From Annona cherimola (taxonomy: Eukaryota > Streptophyta > Magnoliopsida > Magnoliales > Annonaceae): DNA of 64,000 nucleotides. Both the position numbers and the translations under genes were made by a program. The DNA is taken from positions 39,039,452 to 39,103,451 of the forward strand of contig CM059972.1 of the NCBI GenBank assembly GCA_030490835.1. Reading direction: 5' to 3'. The notes below the pieces were generated by a model. The model had not been told where the DNA came from. It saw only the letters and a list, made by a program, of their open reading frames with translations, and did not search any database. Shown here piece by piece: positions 25,070 to 36,936 of the stretch. Numbering within the stretch: position 1 is the stretch's first letter; every line of letters starts with the position of its first letter.

Positions 25070-25258
25070 AGGTAATGATTTAATACATACATTACGTATT
25101 TAAAACTTATCATCTTTTAAATTTTTTTTTATTTTTTCATAAATTTGAAAGTCTATAGCTTTTACCTCATTTATGACCTCAAATATTGATTTTTTAAATT
25201 ATAAAAAATATGTAAAAATAAAAAAAATGATAAATGTTGGTATACATAATATGTGGGA
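25070..25258. mobile_element. Possible small inverted-repeat MITE
   Basis: The left arm (ACATTACGTATTTAAAAC, CTTATCATCTTTTAAATTT) is loosely complementary to the right arm (AAAAAAATGATAAATGTTGG, TATACATAATATG). Low complexity makes this uncertain. Confidence 0.35.
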
Positions 25259-25293
25259 TCGCGATCTCCTGCACTCTGGTGCACTGACTCGGG

Positions 25294-25607
25294 TGCATTA
25301 AACCTATTTTGACTCATTTTTAATTTTTTTTATAAATTTTTTTATACAAGTGTTAATCTAAGTGTATTTAACATATGTGTCAGTTTTTACTATTTTTGGA
25401 ATATTTTAGCTATTTATTTTTAATTTTTGAAAATCACCGGCATTTTAGGTAATTTTAAATTACTAAAATGTTACTGATTTTCAAAAATAAAAAATAAATA
25501 TCTAAAATACTCTAAAAATAATAAAAATTGATACACATGTTAAATACACTTAGATTAATATTTGTATAAAAAAATTTCAAAAAAATTAAAAAAATAAGTT
25601 AATGCAG
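25294..25607. mobile_element. Foldback MITE, second full copy
   Basis: A near-perfect hairpin of about 150-bp arms centred near 25452, beginning GTGCATTAAACC and ending AATGCAG. It is the same family as 23865-24262 (shared GTATTTAACATATGTGT, TTTTTGAAAATCA). Outer terminal bases seem lost on the right. Confidence 0.75.
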
Positions 25608-25639
25608 ATATAAAAACGAAAAGAAAAAATAATAATAAA

Positions 25640-26200
25640 TAATAACAAGTATGCGCGAAGGAAGCAGGGGCGCTGGACGTCGCATCGCGCCAATCTGCTT
25701 CCGGCACTATTGCAGTGCCATCATTTTCAAACACCGTATTTACTTGGGAATCCTCAGTCGCGTTGCGCTGGAAATCAAATATGCTTGACGGATTTTTGTC
25801 CCCAGAAAAAGAAAAGGAAAGAAAAAAAAAAAAAAAAAAATGGCTCGACGAATGAGCTCTTCTCTTTCGGATTACGTTATAGGCTGCACATATTTGCCGT
25901 ACGTCGCACTCACTGCCCAGCAAAGCGCGCAAGTGATTTTTTTTTCTAATTTCATGCTTTTTTGCTTGAGTTTGCATGAGAGTTGCCCCCCTTTACCTAC
26001 AACACAAAGTTAAAAAAAGTAAATAGATTTCTAAATATTCAAGTGAAATTAAAACAAGTCAAATGAGATGAATTTAAACTAGCTGCAACCTAAAATGTAT
26101 AAAAATCACATGAGATGTAAGAATTACACAAATAATGAAAACTAATGCGAAACGTACGAGAATTTACATATTTCTCTTGATCTAACATTCAAAATAAATA
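25640..26200. other. Unassigned intergenic block
   Basis: 25640-25975 is GC-richer with a homopolymer A run (about 25823-25840) and an open frame of 140 codons on the minus strand that has no recognisable domain and is largely low-complexity (poly-Phe, hydrophobic tail). I do not call it a gene. 25976-26200 is AT-rich and empty. Confidence 0.45.
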
Positions 26201-26211
26201 CAAAATGAGTC

Positions 26212-26241
26212 TTGATAACTCTATTTTTATAGAGTTATCAA
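26212..26241. repeat. Perfect 12-bp hairpin
   Basis: Arms TTGATAACTCTA (26212-26223) and TAGAGTTATCAA (26230-26241) enclose a 6-base loop TTTTTA. It sits at the left edge of the LINE remnant. Role unknown. Confidence 0.9.
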
Positions 26242-27645
26242 TCACTAACCCTAAATCTCTTTGTACTGGGTTTCTTATAGCAAAATATCTCAAAAAGTGC
26301 AGCTTTTGGGACTCCAATATGAAGCCAGGAGATTCTTTCATTTGGAAAAGCTTTCTTAAGGCAAAAAAAGTTTTGCAGCTAGGAGGAAATTGGCGAATTG
26401 GAAATGGCGAAAGTGTTAGGTTCTTCCATGATAACTAGGTCGAGAGCCAAATCTTTAAGTGTCGTCCACTGCTCAAAGGAATTGTAAATGAGGAAAGAGT
26501 TAGCAGCTTTTTTGACAGAAGGACATGGAAATAGCTAGGACATGGAAAGGATTATATAAGTAGCAAGGATATGGGTTGGAGATTCATCCACCATTATCCA
26601 ATACCTGAGAAACATAGGAAGGGTGAGTGGTATTGAAATGCTAAGCCAAACGAAGTCTTCTCTGTCAAGTATGCATATCGACTTATAATGTCTAACAATC
26701 TATGTTTTGTAGTGATCTCAACGAGAGCAATGGCTCAACTAAACAATGAAAAATGAGCTTCAAACAACTATGACAGCTAACACTACCAAACAAGATAAAA
26801 GTTTTGGGATGGAGGTTATACAAGGATGCCATCCCAACAAAGAAGAATCTCATATGTAAGGGATTAGCAGTCAATTCAAATGCAAAATTTACAAGACTGA
26901 AGATGAAGATTCGAGGAATCTATTAATCAATTATGTATAGAGGAGGCTTATTATCCTAGGCTGGAGCATTTGGATGCCAAGAGATGCAATAAAAGGTATT
27001 ATCAGAGGGTTGGTGGGGATGAAAGGCTCTAAACTCCTCTCCTTCTTCATTCTCTTCTATTGGCATACGTGGTTTGTAAGGAATCAAACAGGTTAACAGG
27101 TGACAGTCCAGGAATTGCAAATGTCCTATTTTGGTGCAAAATATTCAATTAATAGTTTATTTATGCACATCATGTTGCTAGGCTAGGTATTCCTGTGAAT
27201 GACTTGGTCCCTCGATGGGTTAAACCAAAGGCTGGTTCCCTCAAAATTAATGTGGATGATAGCATCTGTGTTAGGGACAACCAGATGGTTTTGGGCTGTT
27301 ATTAGAGATACTAATGGTAACTTTGTTGCTGCTCAATACCAAAGAAAAGAGGGACGAACATATATTCTGTCCTTCGAGGCGATGGCTCTCAAACTAGGAG
27401 TAGAATGGGGCAAAGAAATGCATTTGGAATCGGTGGAGGTTGAAATTGATTCCCTTCTTATGATGAAATTTCTAAAAGAGCAATTTCCAATCTTGTCACC
27501 AATTAGAGAAATTATCCAGGATAGTACTTCATGTATCCCACTTCAGACACGTAAAGTATCTTCATGTCTTGAGATATGGCAATAGGCTAACACATTTTTT
27601 GCCAAGCTTGCTCTATCTATGGCTGAAAATTTAAGCTCTTGGTAG
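26235..27645 (+). pseudogene. Decayed LINE: post-RT region and RNase H-like domain
   Basis: Translations in shifting frames show the C-terminal part of a plant non-LTR (LINE) polyprotein. At 26240-26450 there is the linker with IWKS, then NWRIGNGESVRFFHDN, a hallmark of plant LINE proteins. From about 27205 there is the RNase H-like (RVT_3) domain: SLKINVDDS, then in a shifted frame AVIRDTNGNFVAAQ, SFEAMALKLGVEW and ESVEVEIDSLLMMKFL, closing with ANTFFAKLALS to about 27645. Frameshifts and stops break it throughout, and the reverse transcriptase itself is missing, as expected of a 5'-truncated copy. An A-rich tail lies at about 27706-27736. It has no link to BASS3. Confidence 0.8.
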
Positions 27646-27739
27646 GGAAAGCCATCAGACGACATTGCAAACTTCTTGTATGTGAATTCTTTTGTGAGTA
27701 ACGAAATATAAAAAACACAATACAAAAAAATTCACATTT

Positions 27740-28500
27740 ATGTGGAATCTATTATACCCAAAATCATAACTTATCTTTGATACAATGTCTCAGAAATCAT
27801 ATGATGCAGAAGCATAACTGTCATTACAAATTCCATGGGTGTGAAGACGTTGAGTGCAAGACCTTTTCCCTTAAACTTCTCCCTATAGTAGTAGTGGTCG
27901 ATAGTCAACCACAAAGTGTAATTATGTTTAAGAGAGAGAGACCTCGAACTTTCTTGCGCTTAAATAGAGTTCTTCCGATCATGACCAAAACAATTAGAAA
28001 ATTGACCACCTAATGAGAACTACTGTATTCTATAACATACTGGGCTTCCACTTTTAGGCTAATCCAAAGACTACTATATTATGACATTAATAGATTCTAA
28101 TAAATTAATTAAAACAGTTTGAATCAATGGTTAAAATTGGTTGAACCTAAACCAAACATTAAATAGTTCATCTTATTGCTAGTCTTATGGTTAGATTTTC
28201 AAAACATTGATTTGAATGTAAATAAACAAAAGCAACCCAAATTTAACCCAAAAATTGTGCAAATTCAACTAGAATCCATTCAAAAGCGAGTTATTGAAGT
28301 ACACCTAGGTTGAGATTTTAGAAATAAAATAAAATTAAATATTAGGATTCACCTATTACATCTTGGGTTTGTGTTGCAATTGGCTTCAAGCCTAATCCGA
28401 ATAACCAGAATTGCACACATAAACCGTATCGGTTAAGGAGTGGGAATAAAAAGAAAAACATCAGTCGCGACGGACAAGTAATTGAATTGGAATAAAAATC
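27740..28500. other. Intergenic region upstream of BASS3
   Basis: AT-rich, no gene and no recognised repeat. It presumably holds the upstream regulatory region of BASS3, but no defined element besides the TATA box at its right end can be supported. Confidence 0.5.
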
Positions 28501-28508
28501 TATAAATA
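28501..28508 (+). promoter_or_regulatory. Probable TATA box of BASS3
   Basis: TATAAATA about 250 bp before the start codon. Transcription would begin near 28530-28540, which leaves out an ATG that overlaps the box at 28508 and gives a leader of roughly 220 bases. Confidence 0.6.
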
Positions 28509-28566
28509 TGGTGTGGGAGGTGTGGACGGCAGGCATCTTCTATCTTCTTCTCGCCCGTCCTCTCCT

Positions 28567-28568
28567 TT

Positions 28569-28616
<48 letters not shown>

Positions 28617-28618
28617 TC
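28567..28618 (+). repeat. (TTTC)13 microsatellite in the BASS3 leader
   Basis: Thirteen uninterrupted TTTC units, 52 bp, inside the predicted 5' untranslated region. A second pyrimidine tract of CTTTCTCC-like units (28731-28755) sits directly before the ATG. Such leaders can affect transcription or translation, and the tract is likely to vary in length between individuals. Confidence 0.95.
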
Positions 28619-28755
28619 GGATGCAAGCCATATCACCAAAAGAAAACGGTGAAAAGAAAAATAAAAGAAAATAAAATCTGGAAAGATAACAGAATTTCGA
28701 TCGCTCGGGTAGAAATCACATCGTTGCTTTCTTTCTCCCTTTCTCCCTTTCTCCC

Positions 28756-31700
28756 ATGGCCGCTCTCTCCTGTTCTTCCGCACCATCAGCAGCAGCAGCA
28801 ATCTCATTCAACCGAAATCGACGCTGCTGCTCTTTTTCTTCTGCTTCTTCTTCCGTTCACTTGAACATCTGGCTCCGCTCTTCTAGTTTTCGGAAGGATT
28901 TTCCATCGCCAACTTCAATTCCAATAGTCTTCTGCTCATTCGCCGGGACTTCCTCATTTTCCTCCCCGCTAGGCCCCGCTGCCGGACGAGTTGGATGGCA
29001 GAGGCGGCAACCGAACGTGCCGTTACCCTCTTTTGGAGCTGACCACCACCCTAGCTACCTGCCCAAAGACTCCTCCAAGGCCGATTCCACTTCCCAATTG
29101 CTCTCCGCATTGTTGCCGTTTGTCGTTGCTGCCACTGCTTTTGCCGCGCTGCTTTATCCCGCTACCTTTACTTGGTAAGCCAAGCCAAACCAAGATTTGC
29201 TTTTGGATTCTTTCGATATCTGTTTGTTTAATTCAAAGGGTTTTTTGTATGGATTTGTTTGACATCTGGAATTCGAGGCTACGTAATTGTTGTTTCGAGC
29301 CTTAATGTGGGTTTTTTGTTGGAAAAAAAATTCATTCGTCATCCCTTAATGTGGTTTTCTTTAAAAAAATTTCGAATTACTGTCTACTTGGTGTCACACT
29401 GTAGTTTTTTTACAAGTTCAAGAATTTCATCACAAATATAGGAGAAAAAGGCAACCAATGAAGCAATCGCTACCCTGTTGGCTGCTTTCTTGATTGTTAA
29501 TTTCCACTGACTGTACTTTGTTTATCTTTTTGAATTGCTTCATTGAATCTTGAAAATTTCTAAAACAAAACGTCCAATTTGTAAAATTGAATAATGAACT
29601 TCAATTAAATTGAGCCCAGTTTAATGATGATGCCTTTCTGATCTAGGGTGTCCAAGGACTATTACGCCCCTGCTCTTGGTGGAATTATGCTCTCTATTGG
29701 CATTCGTCTTTCTATAGATGATTTCGCTCTTGCGTTTCAAAGGTGATTTCCTCCTCTACTTGCCTTAATGCTAAAACGGTCCTAAAATAGAGTTTTACTT
29801 GTACAACACCTGTTAGAGTTTGGATGCTTCAAGCCAGTGTGCGCGTGTGTTTTTGTCTTTGTTTTTGTCTTTGTTTTTGTTTTTGTTTTTGACTTTCGTG
29901 CATGTTCCTTAGCATGGTCAAGCCAGGGTGCGTTCAGCAGCTGTGGGCTCATTCATACACTGTATAATTCTGTAGTGCGTATGCACATCCAAATGCATCT
30001 ATGGATGTTAAGCCATTGCGTTGCATTCTATATATTTGATGTTTGTCCTTATTCAGCAATGCATCTCTTTTCTATGGATCTGATGTTAATAGAGTTTTGA
30101 TGTGGTCTGGGTTTATTTTCATAAATTGTAGGTCTCAAGTAGTCGATCCATAGGCATGCATGGTACAACATATATTATCCACTGTGTTTTTAGTTTTTAA
30201 TTAATTAGTTAGAAGCTTTTTTTTAATTGATGAAGTTTGAACAATGGCTTGCATGGCAAGCATTTTTTTTTCCTTCTATATCTTGAATTATTGCGAAGGT
30301 TTTTTTGGCTTATCTGCTGCAGACCTTTACCACTATCTATTGGGTTTATGGCGCAGTATGTGCTTAAACCGTTGCTAGGCCTGTTGATAGCAAGGCTATT
30401 TGGGGCACCTCCGATGTTCTATGCTGGTTTCATCCTCACTTGCTGTGTCGCGGGTGCCCAGTTGTCAAGTTATGCCAGTTTTTTGAGCAAAGGAGATGTG
30501 GCTTTGAGTATTCTGCTGACCAGTTCAACAACTATCTCATCTGTACTAATCACTCCTCTTCTGACGGGTCTTCTAATTGGATCAGTGGTGCCGGTTGATG
30601 CAGTTGCCATGTCCAAGTCGATATTGCAGGTGAAAGATAATGTTCCTGTCTACGGAGTGTGTGTCAAGAATGATCGTAAATTTTTTCTATCCAATGTTAA
30701 TGGCCATTTTATAATTGGTTTGTAGGTGGTTCTCATTCCAGTTACTCTAGGCCTTTTGCTCAACACTTATGCGAAACCGATTGTGAATGTTATTCAGCCA
30801 ATCATGCCATTTGTTGCTATGATCTGCACATCAGTATGTATAGGGAGTCCTCTTGCGCTAAATAGGACTCGGATCTTATCAGCTGAGGGTGCTCAGTTGC
30901 TACTGCCGGTGCTGGCATTCCATTTTGTGGCTTTTACTATAGGTTACTGGGCATCCAAAATTCCATTTTGGAGGTATTTCTCACTGCTGGATCTTTTTAT
31001 TCACTACTGAACAATTTCTTGGTCCATCTTTGCCTTACTGGTTACACGTTACATCGATCAAGTTGTTAGATTGTACTAGTGTGCAGTTTCTTGCAGTGTA
31101 ATTTGAATGAACAAGTACCTTACCATATATTTTCTGTTCTTGTTTATGGGGAATGACTGCTATTAGGCTAACTATAGGTGCCATTTCCCTTGTAACTTGA
31201 TTAGTATCATTTGGTTGTCATTATTCTGGCACTTTCCATTTTACTTGGTTCTAGTGCAATAGAGTTATCTTAGAACTTGCGCCAGATTTTGTATTATTCA
31301 TTTTCTTGTCTTTTTTTTTTTTTTTTTTTCCCGAATAGGAAGAACTATTATAAGATGTCGTAAAGAGTCTTCATATGTGTTTTTTGGTATGCCAAATGCC
31401 ACTAGTCCATTCTTTCAATTGCATGATCATATCATGAATTCTTAGAGTTTCTAGTTAAGTCTGATTTTCATTCTCTAGCTTCTACTTTCCCTTTGATAAA
31501 TTTTCAAGACAAGACATGTTTGGAATGGGTTCAAACTTTTAAATGAAAAGTTTTTGGTATAAAACTTTTTGAAATAGGAAAAGTTTTGTGATATAATATG
31601 GTAATGATGAGAAGTAAAGATAATAAGGTTAAAATAAATATGGTAGTTATATGAATAGTTGCTTACCCTTTGTTTTTTTATTTTAAAAATATTTATTTAT

Positions 31701-32290
31701 TTATTTAAAATCTAAACTATCTATTATGTTTATCCGTGTGCATTTTATTTATGATTTCATAAATTACACGTATTGTGAATTTTTACGTATTATCTCTCTA
31801 TTTATGGTATACATTTTTCAAAAATTTTAATGGTTATATTAGTTTTCTGCTACATTCGAAAGTAACTTTATATCGGTTTATTTTGTAAAGATAGCAATCC
31901 TTGATAAAGCAGAATCTAGCATAATCAAGGATTGGATCGTTGTCATTAATTTTTTGTCCTTAGCATGTATGCAAATGCATCATTTTGCTCTGTTCTGCTG
32001 ACCGTTATGCCCAATCCGATGATGAGGTTTTTGATTGGCAACCCAGGCAAGAAGAGAGCGTTTGCAGAACAATATCATTATGTACGGGAATGCAGAGCTC
32101 CACTCTGGCTGGGCTCCTAGCCACACAATTCCTTGGGAGCAGTCATGCAGTTCCTCCTGCGTGCTCGGTCGTTGCTATGGCTATCATGGGTTTGTATCTC
32201 GCGTCATTTTGGGGCAAGGGGTCCCGAATTAGAGACATACCAAAGCAGCTTTTCCCCCAGATCAGCAACACATCATCTCTCAATACGTGA
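28756..32290 (+). CDS. BASS3: Sodium/metabolite cotransporter BASS3-like, chloroplastic
   Basis: A bile acid:Na+ symporter (BASS) family carrier of the plastid envelope; the substrate of BASS3 is not settled. I predict five exons: 28756-29174, 29647-29742, 30323-30629, 30726-30973 and 32047-32290. All introns are GT-AG and phases match, giving 1,314 bp and 437 residues, close to the usual length of this subfamily. Residues 1 to about 95 are Ser/Arg/Pro-rich and poor in acids, as in a transit peptide. From about residue 117 hydrophobic helices follow. Family landmarks are GGIMLSIGIRLSIDDF (exon 2), LTCCVAGAQLSSYASFLSKG near 211-229, SMTSSTT-like LLTSSTTISS, PVDAVAMSKSILQ, and RTISLCTGMQSSTLAGLLA in exon 5. 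The start ATG sits in a good context (CCCATGGCC). No stop or frame break is seen, so the gene looks functional. Assignment to BASS3 rather than another BASS member rests on remembered similarity across exons 2-5. Confidence 0.88.
29846..29891 (+). repeat. TTTTTG(TC) simple repeat in BASS3 intron 2
   Basis: Runs of GTTTTTGTCTTT and GTTTTT units following a GTGTGCGCGTGTG stretch. Intronic, so no coding effect is expected. Confidence 0.85.
31517..31670. mobile_element. MITE copy inside BASS3 intron 4
   Basis: Starts TGTTTGGAATGGG and contains AAAGTTTTTGGTATAAAAC and GTGATATAATATGGTAATGAT, matching the MITE at 24593-24862. The right end is less clear, so it may be truncated. Intron 4 (1,073 bp) also holds a poly-T run at about 31312-31330. 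Confidence 0.6.
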
Positions 32291-32928
32291 AGACCTTCCT
32301 CATGTTTGTTTGGCTCTTCCCAAAATGGGTTCTGATCAAGTATGCAGATGAGAAACCGACGCTCCGAACTACAGAGATGGGTAACGGTTCCAAGTTGTAA
32401 GCGTGTGGCGAGAATTGAAGTGAATTGAAGCTGTGGTAGTAGTCTTCCTCCTCCATCTTCTCCATCGGGCCATAATTTTGGATATTAATACTACTATTAA
32501 TATTATTTTATTTTTTCTGAGGCTCACAATTTACATGCATGATTTATCGTATATCGTACGTTTCAATTTGCTCCCACAACCTGCACGAATTATCACCATA
32601 TGTACCGGCGGCTCATCTTGCAAGTTGGAGATTATCTGATCGTAAATCCCACACATTGCAATCCATTCTCGTGTCCAAAATCGGTTGTCATTTGCCCGCC
32701 CGATAGTGGATCGAAATGATATCGTATCGCGCGAAGAGAAAAGTGAAATTTTCTTATTAAAAGCCAAGATTAACTAAACGGCGGAAGAAAGACGAGACTA
32801 ATTAATGATAGAAGAAATAATTTTTTGATGGTAGACGTAACTACTATTTAGAGGGGAAGAAAGACGAGAGTAATTATTCTTTAATTTTTAAATATACTCC
32901 TTGACATTTTATTTATTTTCATTTTAAA
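32291..32928. other. 3' flank of BASS3
   Basis: Presumed 3' untranslated region and terminator area, AT-rich. No clear single poly(A) signal can be picked out. No other gene. Confidence 0.5.
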
Positions 32929-33287
32929 GAGACCCGATCGTGTGCAGTACGGTGCAGTCCGCTGTAAAATGGACCCCACACATGTTAGATTGTAATGAAA
33001 CTTTATACACTCATTTATCCATATATAAATCATACTTTAGACGGTTTAGATGTTGAAAAAACCACTTTAAACTTGATATTTACATTAAACTATTTTATTA
33101 CGTTGATTTTGCACCATTTTAAGATGGGGACTATATACATGTTGGATTTGGATGAAAATTGATTTGCTATTAAAGTGAACAATTCTAAATACAATACAAT
33201 GGGTGGGGTGGATTTTCCATTTATGATCAGGTGGGGCCCACAGTGCATGGACTGCACAGTGCAGTCACATGCACTGGAATAAATCCC
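32929..33287. mobile_element. MULE-like MITE
   Basis: About 360 bp with inverted ends: left GTGCAGTACGGTGCAGTCC...GGACCCCAC, right GTGGGGCCCAC...GGACTGCACAGTGCAG. A 9-bp direct repeat CATTTTAAA lies on both sides (32920-32928 and 33288-33296), the target duplication size of Mutator-like elements. Non-coding. Confidence 0.75.
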
Positions 33288-33317
33288 CATTTTAAAAGTG
33301 ACATATATGTTTTTTTG

Positions 33318-33520
33318 CCCGATGGCGTCATGGTAAGTCAGGTTGCCCGCGACGAGTATGCCAGGCTTTGACTCCTGCTGGCAGCATCCAGGTTAATTTT
33401 GTGTCCTGTATGGGTGTGGGTAAAATAAGTGTGTTCCGTCTGTGTGCGGGTTTTACATGATTTCTCCGTGTACAGGGGTCTTTGCAGAAATGTACTCTCA
33501 TAATTTTGAGGGTTGTGGAT
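33318..33520 (+). mobile_element. Possible tRNA-derived SINE
   Basis: Starts GCCCGATGGCGTCATGGTAAG and about 40 bases later has GGCTTTGACTCCTGCTGG, an arrangement resembling the A and B boxes of a tRNA-derived RNA polymerase III promoter (B-box consensus GGTTCGANTCC). The following body is GT-rich and unrelated to tRNA. No target duplication or tail was identified, so the call is tentative. Confidence 0.4.
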
Positions 33521-34560
33521 GTATTTGATTGGTAATATTCATTGTCACATGTATAAAAACAGTGATATAATTTTTTTAATAATTACCATGCTGCAGACTA
33601 CCATACTGACAGCTCGGGCGTGCATGCGTTTGTAAGTGCGAGTAGTTGACTCGCTAGATTTTGAAATGACATTGGGCATGAAAAGGAGCAGGGAAATTGG
33701 GAAAATTTCCCAATCCAGCCCTCAAAATCCAAAACTTTTTTTTGGATATATTCATTTATAATCATCTCAAATATTTGTCTTACGTCTTACATTCAAGCTC
33801 CGGTGACGTTCTACAACTCCTGAGACATTCTACAACTTTCCTGTAGTACGCCGCATATATTTTCATAATTTCTATTTTTTCTTTTACAAATTTCCTAACC
33901 AAATCGTTTAACCCAAGACTTATCTTGTGGATGCTCCTACAATTGAGGAGAAACAATGCCAAAAACTCATGCATTTTTTCGGCAGCTGAAATTCGAAACC
34001 GAGCTGCCGAGCCGATGGGGCAAATGCTCGTACCAGAGGCGTCGTGGCCTCAAAATCCACAACTTGAAATCATTGATGGAGGACAAAATCCAAAATCACT
34101 GCTGAGAAAGGAGGGTGTGTTAAATGTTTCGCATCTGCCGCTGCCTATCTAATATCATTGCTGACAGAGAAGGTATGCGACCTTCGCCCAAATTCTGCAT
34201 AAATTTCTTGCTGCAAGAGATGGGCACTGCTTAAAAAAATTGCACCTAAGTCGCGATTGCGAGTTTGCTGCCTAGAAAAATCGAAGTACATGAGCGATCA
34301 AGATTGTGGGCAGCCATTCTGCGTTTCCAAAGTGGGAAGGGAGGAGGGAGGCGCTTAAAGTCCAGCTAAGATTGCAAGGTTAGATTCCGGCGAAGTTATA
34401 TGATATGAGCCTCCTTGAATTTTTGAAAATTCAAAAAACTTCCTGGAAATTATTAAAAAATATTTACAAGCATATTAGACGACCCATATATTTTTCGATT
34501 ATGAAAAATAATTAAGCACTGTATATACTAGTACATTGCACCATGACAGGAATTTCATTT
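33521..34560. other. Intergenic, nothing recognised
   Basis: Short open frames on both strands (for example 33925-34152) lack any domain or splice context. No repeat family could be assigned. Confidence 0.5.
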
Positions 34561-36936
34561 GTATGAATGTGGAGGAGATCAACAAAGACATCTTAGTATA
34601 GTATTTCATCTTGTATTTTATTTTTTCTATTCCTGTTCTTTTTACTCACTAATAAAAAAAAGAAGAGATTCTAAACTAAAAAAAGGAAAGAATTAGTGAG
34701 CGACTCTTACATAAGAAAGTTGAAAAAAGAAGGAATTCTTTCTTTTTGTTAATCTCGCTAAGAATGTAATTGGTGTCTCTCTATCATTTCACAGAAAGAG
34801 TAAGGTTTAGATGTGAGACATAGATATACGATAGATTCTACCTTGATAGTATCTATTTTTTTATTTTTTCTTATAGAAGGTAAAAAAAAAAAGAAGGTCT
34901 TACTATTCCTAACATGTTCCATTAACAAGATTCTCTTGAAAGTCTCAAGGGCAATTGTGTATCTTGTTTGTGATTGATACTTTTTGATTCTACCAAAATT
35001 AGATAGAAAATTACTACAAGTGTATTCATTGAATTTTTTTATCAATAGCATTGGATCAAAATCCCATTTTGTCTTGACTCTTTGATTACTTAATTAAGCA
35101 AATATTGAATTAATTTATCCCTTGAATCGAAGAATGAGATAAGCCAAAATGATGGAAAAAGATGAAAGAGAAAATAGATTTATAAAGGTTTGGTTACTGA
35201 ATCGCTTCAAGATATTATGTTTAGAATTTTTTTATATAATGAAGAAGAAGATATGATTATCGATTATATTTTGTGGAAGATCTGAAGAGATTTTATATGA
35301 ATACTACCCAAAGGTAGAGTTATAGTCGAGATATGTCCTTACGACTTAAAGAAGGGACATATAACCCATCAATTATAAAAAAAAAACGATAAAGAGATAG
35401 GTCATAAATCTGAAAAAATAGATTGCCTATTCTTTCTTTCATCTCAGGAGAAATATGATGAGGAGGAGCTAATTCGAATCTCTAGGGTAAAATAAGCACA
35501 ATCCTACATTAAAGGCCTCCATTTTACCATTAAGAAGAACTTATTTTAGCTACATATCATAAGTAATTCTAACAACTACTTCCAATGCATATTAGGAAGC
35601 ACAACTTATGGAACATCAATATCCCTGAGCTTATTGGCTAAATGGCAATTGGGGCACACAATATGCTCAGTGGCTTCTTATTGGCTAAATGGCAAAAAGG
35701 GATATGCGTTTGAAATAGATATCCGACTTATTATAGATCATGATCAATAAGAAATTGAATTAAGTTATTTGTTCCTTTACCCCCTCAAAAATATTTCTAT
35801 TTTACATGGTCCAATTATTGAGCAGAAAATTTCTACAATAAATTAGGTAGGTCATTGTTATAGTTCCATCACTAGGATTCTGCCATCATACTAAATCGAA
35901 TATAATAGAATAATTTTATGGAAATATAGGAGAAATCCTCTAGATGAGTAAAAATATAAAGAGTAAGTATATCGAGATAACATTCAAATTTGATTGATAT
36001 CGCTAGATCAAATGAGTCCATTTATTTATTGAATGATAAACTACTATGAGTAAGGGAGATAAATCCCATATGAATGGAAATTGATTTTTTTCCTTTTCTT
36101 TTCTAGAATTAAAGAAAGGAAAATATTGAAAAGTATATTGCTCTTGTGACTTAAAATAAATGATTCTTTACAAAGGAAAGGAATTGCAATTTATTCTTAT
36201 GGAGCCGCCGGGAATAAGAAAAGAAGATCCAATTGAAAATATTAACAAATTCTTTCATGATCTAGCCCAAGGAATTTAAAAAATCTTTTGCTTCCATTTT
36301 ATCTATATCGAGGTTGAATATCAAAATAGCTAATAGTCATTATTCGATGGCTCAAGTCCACTTTCTTTTTATTTTCTTGATTTCAATGAGTTTTAGTGGA
36401 ACAATGGAGTAGTAAAGCTTTGCCTCGTTGATTCCTAATTATGGTTAGGTATTATCCAAATATCTCTATCCTAGGATTCAGATTTCAATAATGAAAGAAG
36501 AATTGTATATAGCCTGTAGTGACATTGTAGTCTGACTATAGAAGAAAAGAGTGATATTGCTTATCTTCATAACAAACACATATTCAACTTTATACCTTTA
36601 GCTAAATTGAGGTTCATTTATCATTTTTTTATTACAAATAAACATGATTTCTAAATTCTCCGATAAAAATAAAGATCGAGACTGGAGCTTTATGGAAAAG
36701 CCTTTTTACGAATTTATGTTGAAGTTTGGAGACACATGTATATTATAATTTTATATTGTGTGCTATCATAAAGAGCTACCGAATTTAAAAGTGATCATTT
36801 AAGGTTTAAAGATAAATAGGCCTAAATCATCAAATAGAGTATGAGCTTTTTATGCATAAAATCCTAATGCCTAATTTCTAATTTTATTTTTATGATGGAC
36901 TAAATTAAAAATGAGAAAGATATCTACTTATATAAA
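34561..36936. other. Unassigned AT-rich stretch
   Basis: About 2.4 kb with little structure. There is an open frame of 97 codons on the minus strand (34758-35051) with no recognised domain, a direct repeat CTTATTGGCTAAATGGCAA near 35630 and 35678, and an 8-bp-arm inverted repeat ATATGTCC/GGACATAT near 35333-35362. An organelle origin was considered and could not be supported. Confidence 0.5.

Noticed and set aside
25555..25977. 140-codon open frame on the minus strand.
   Set aside because: Low-complexity Phe runs from a poly-A tract, no known domain, no neighbouring exons; overlaps the end of a MITE.
28433..28864. Open frames of 118 and 124 codons over the (TTTC) tract.
   Set aside because: They are created by the microsatellite in the BASS3 leader and lie out of frame with it or on the opposite strand.
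34758..36700. Plastid or mitochondrial DNA insertion.
   Set aside because: The base composition suggested it, but no organelle gene, tRNA or rRNA could be recognised in any frame.
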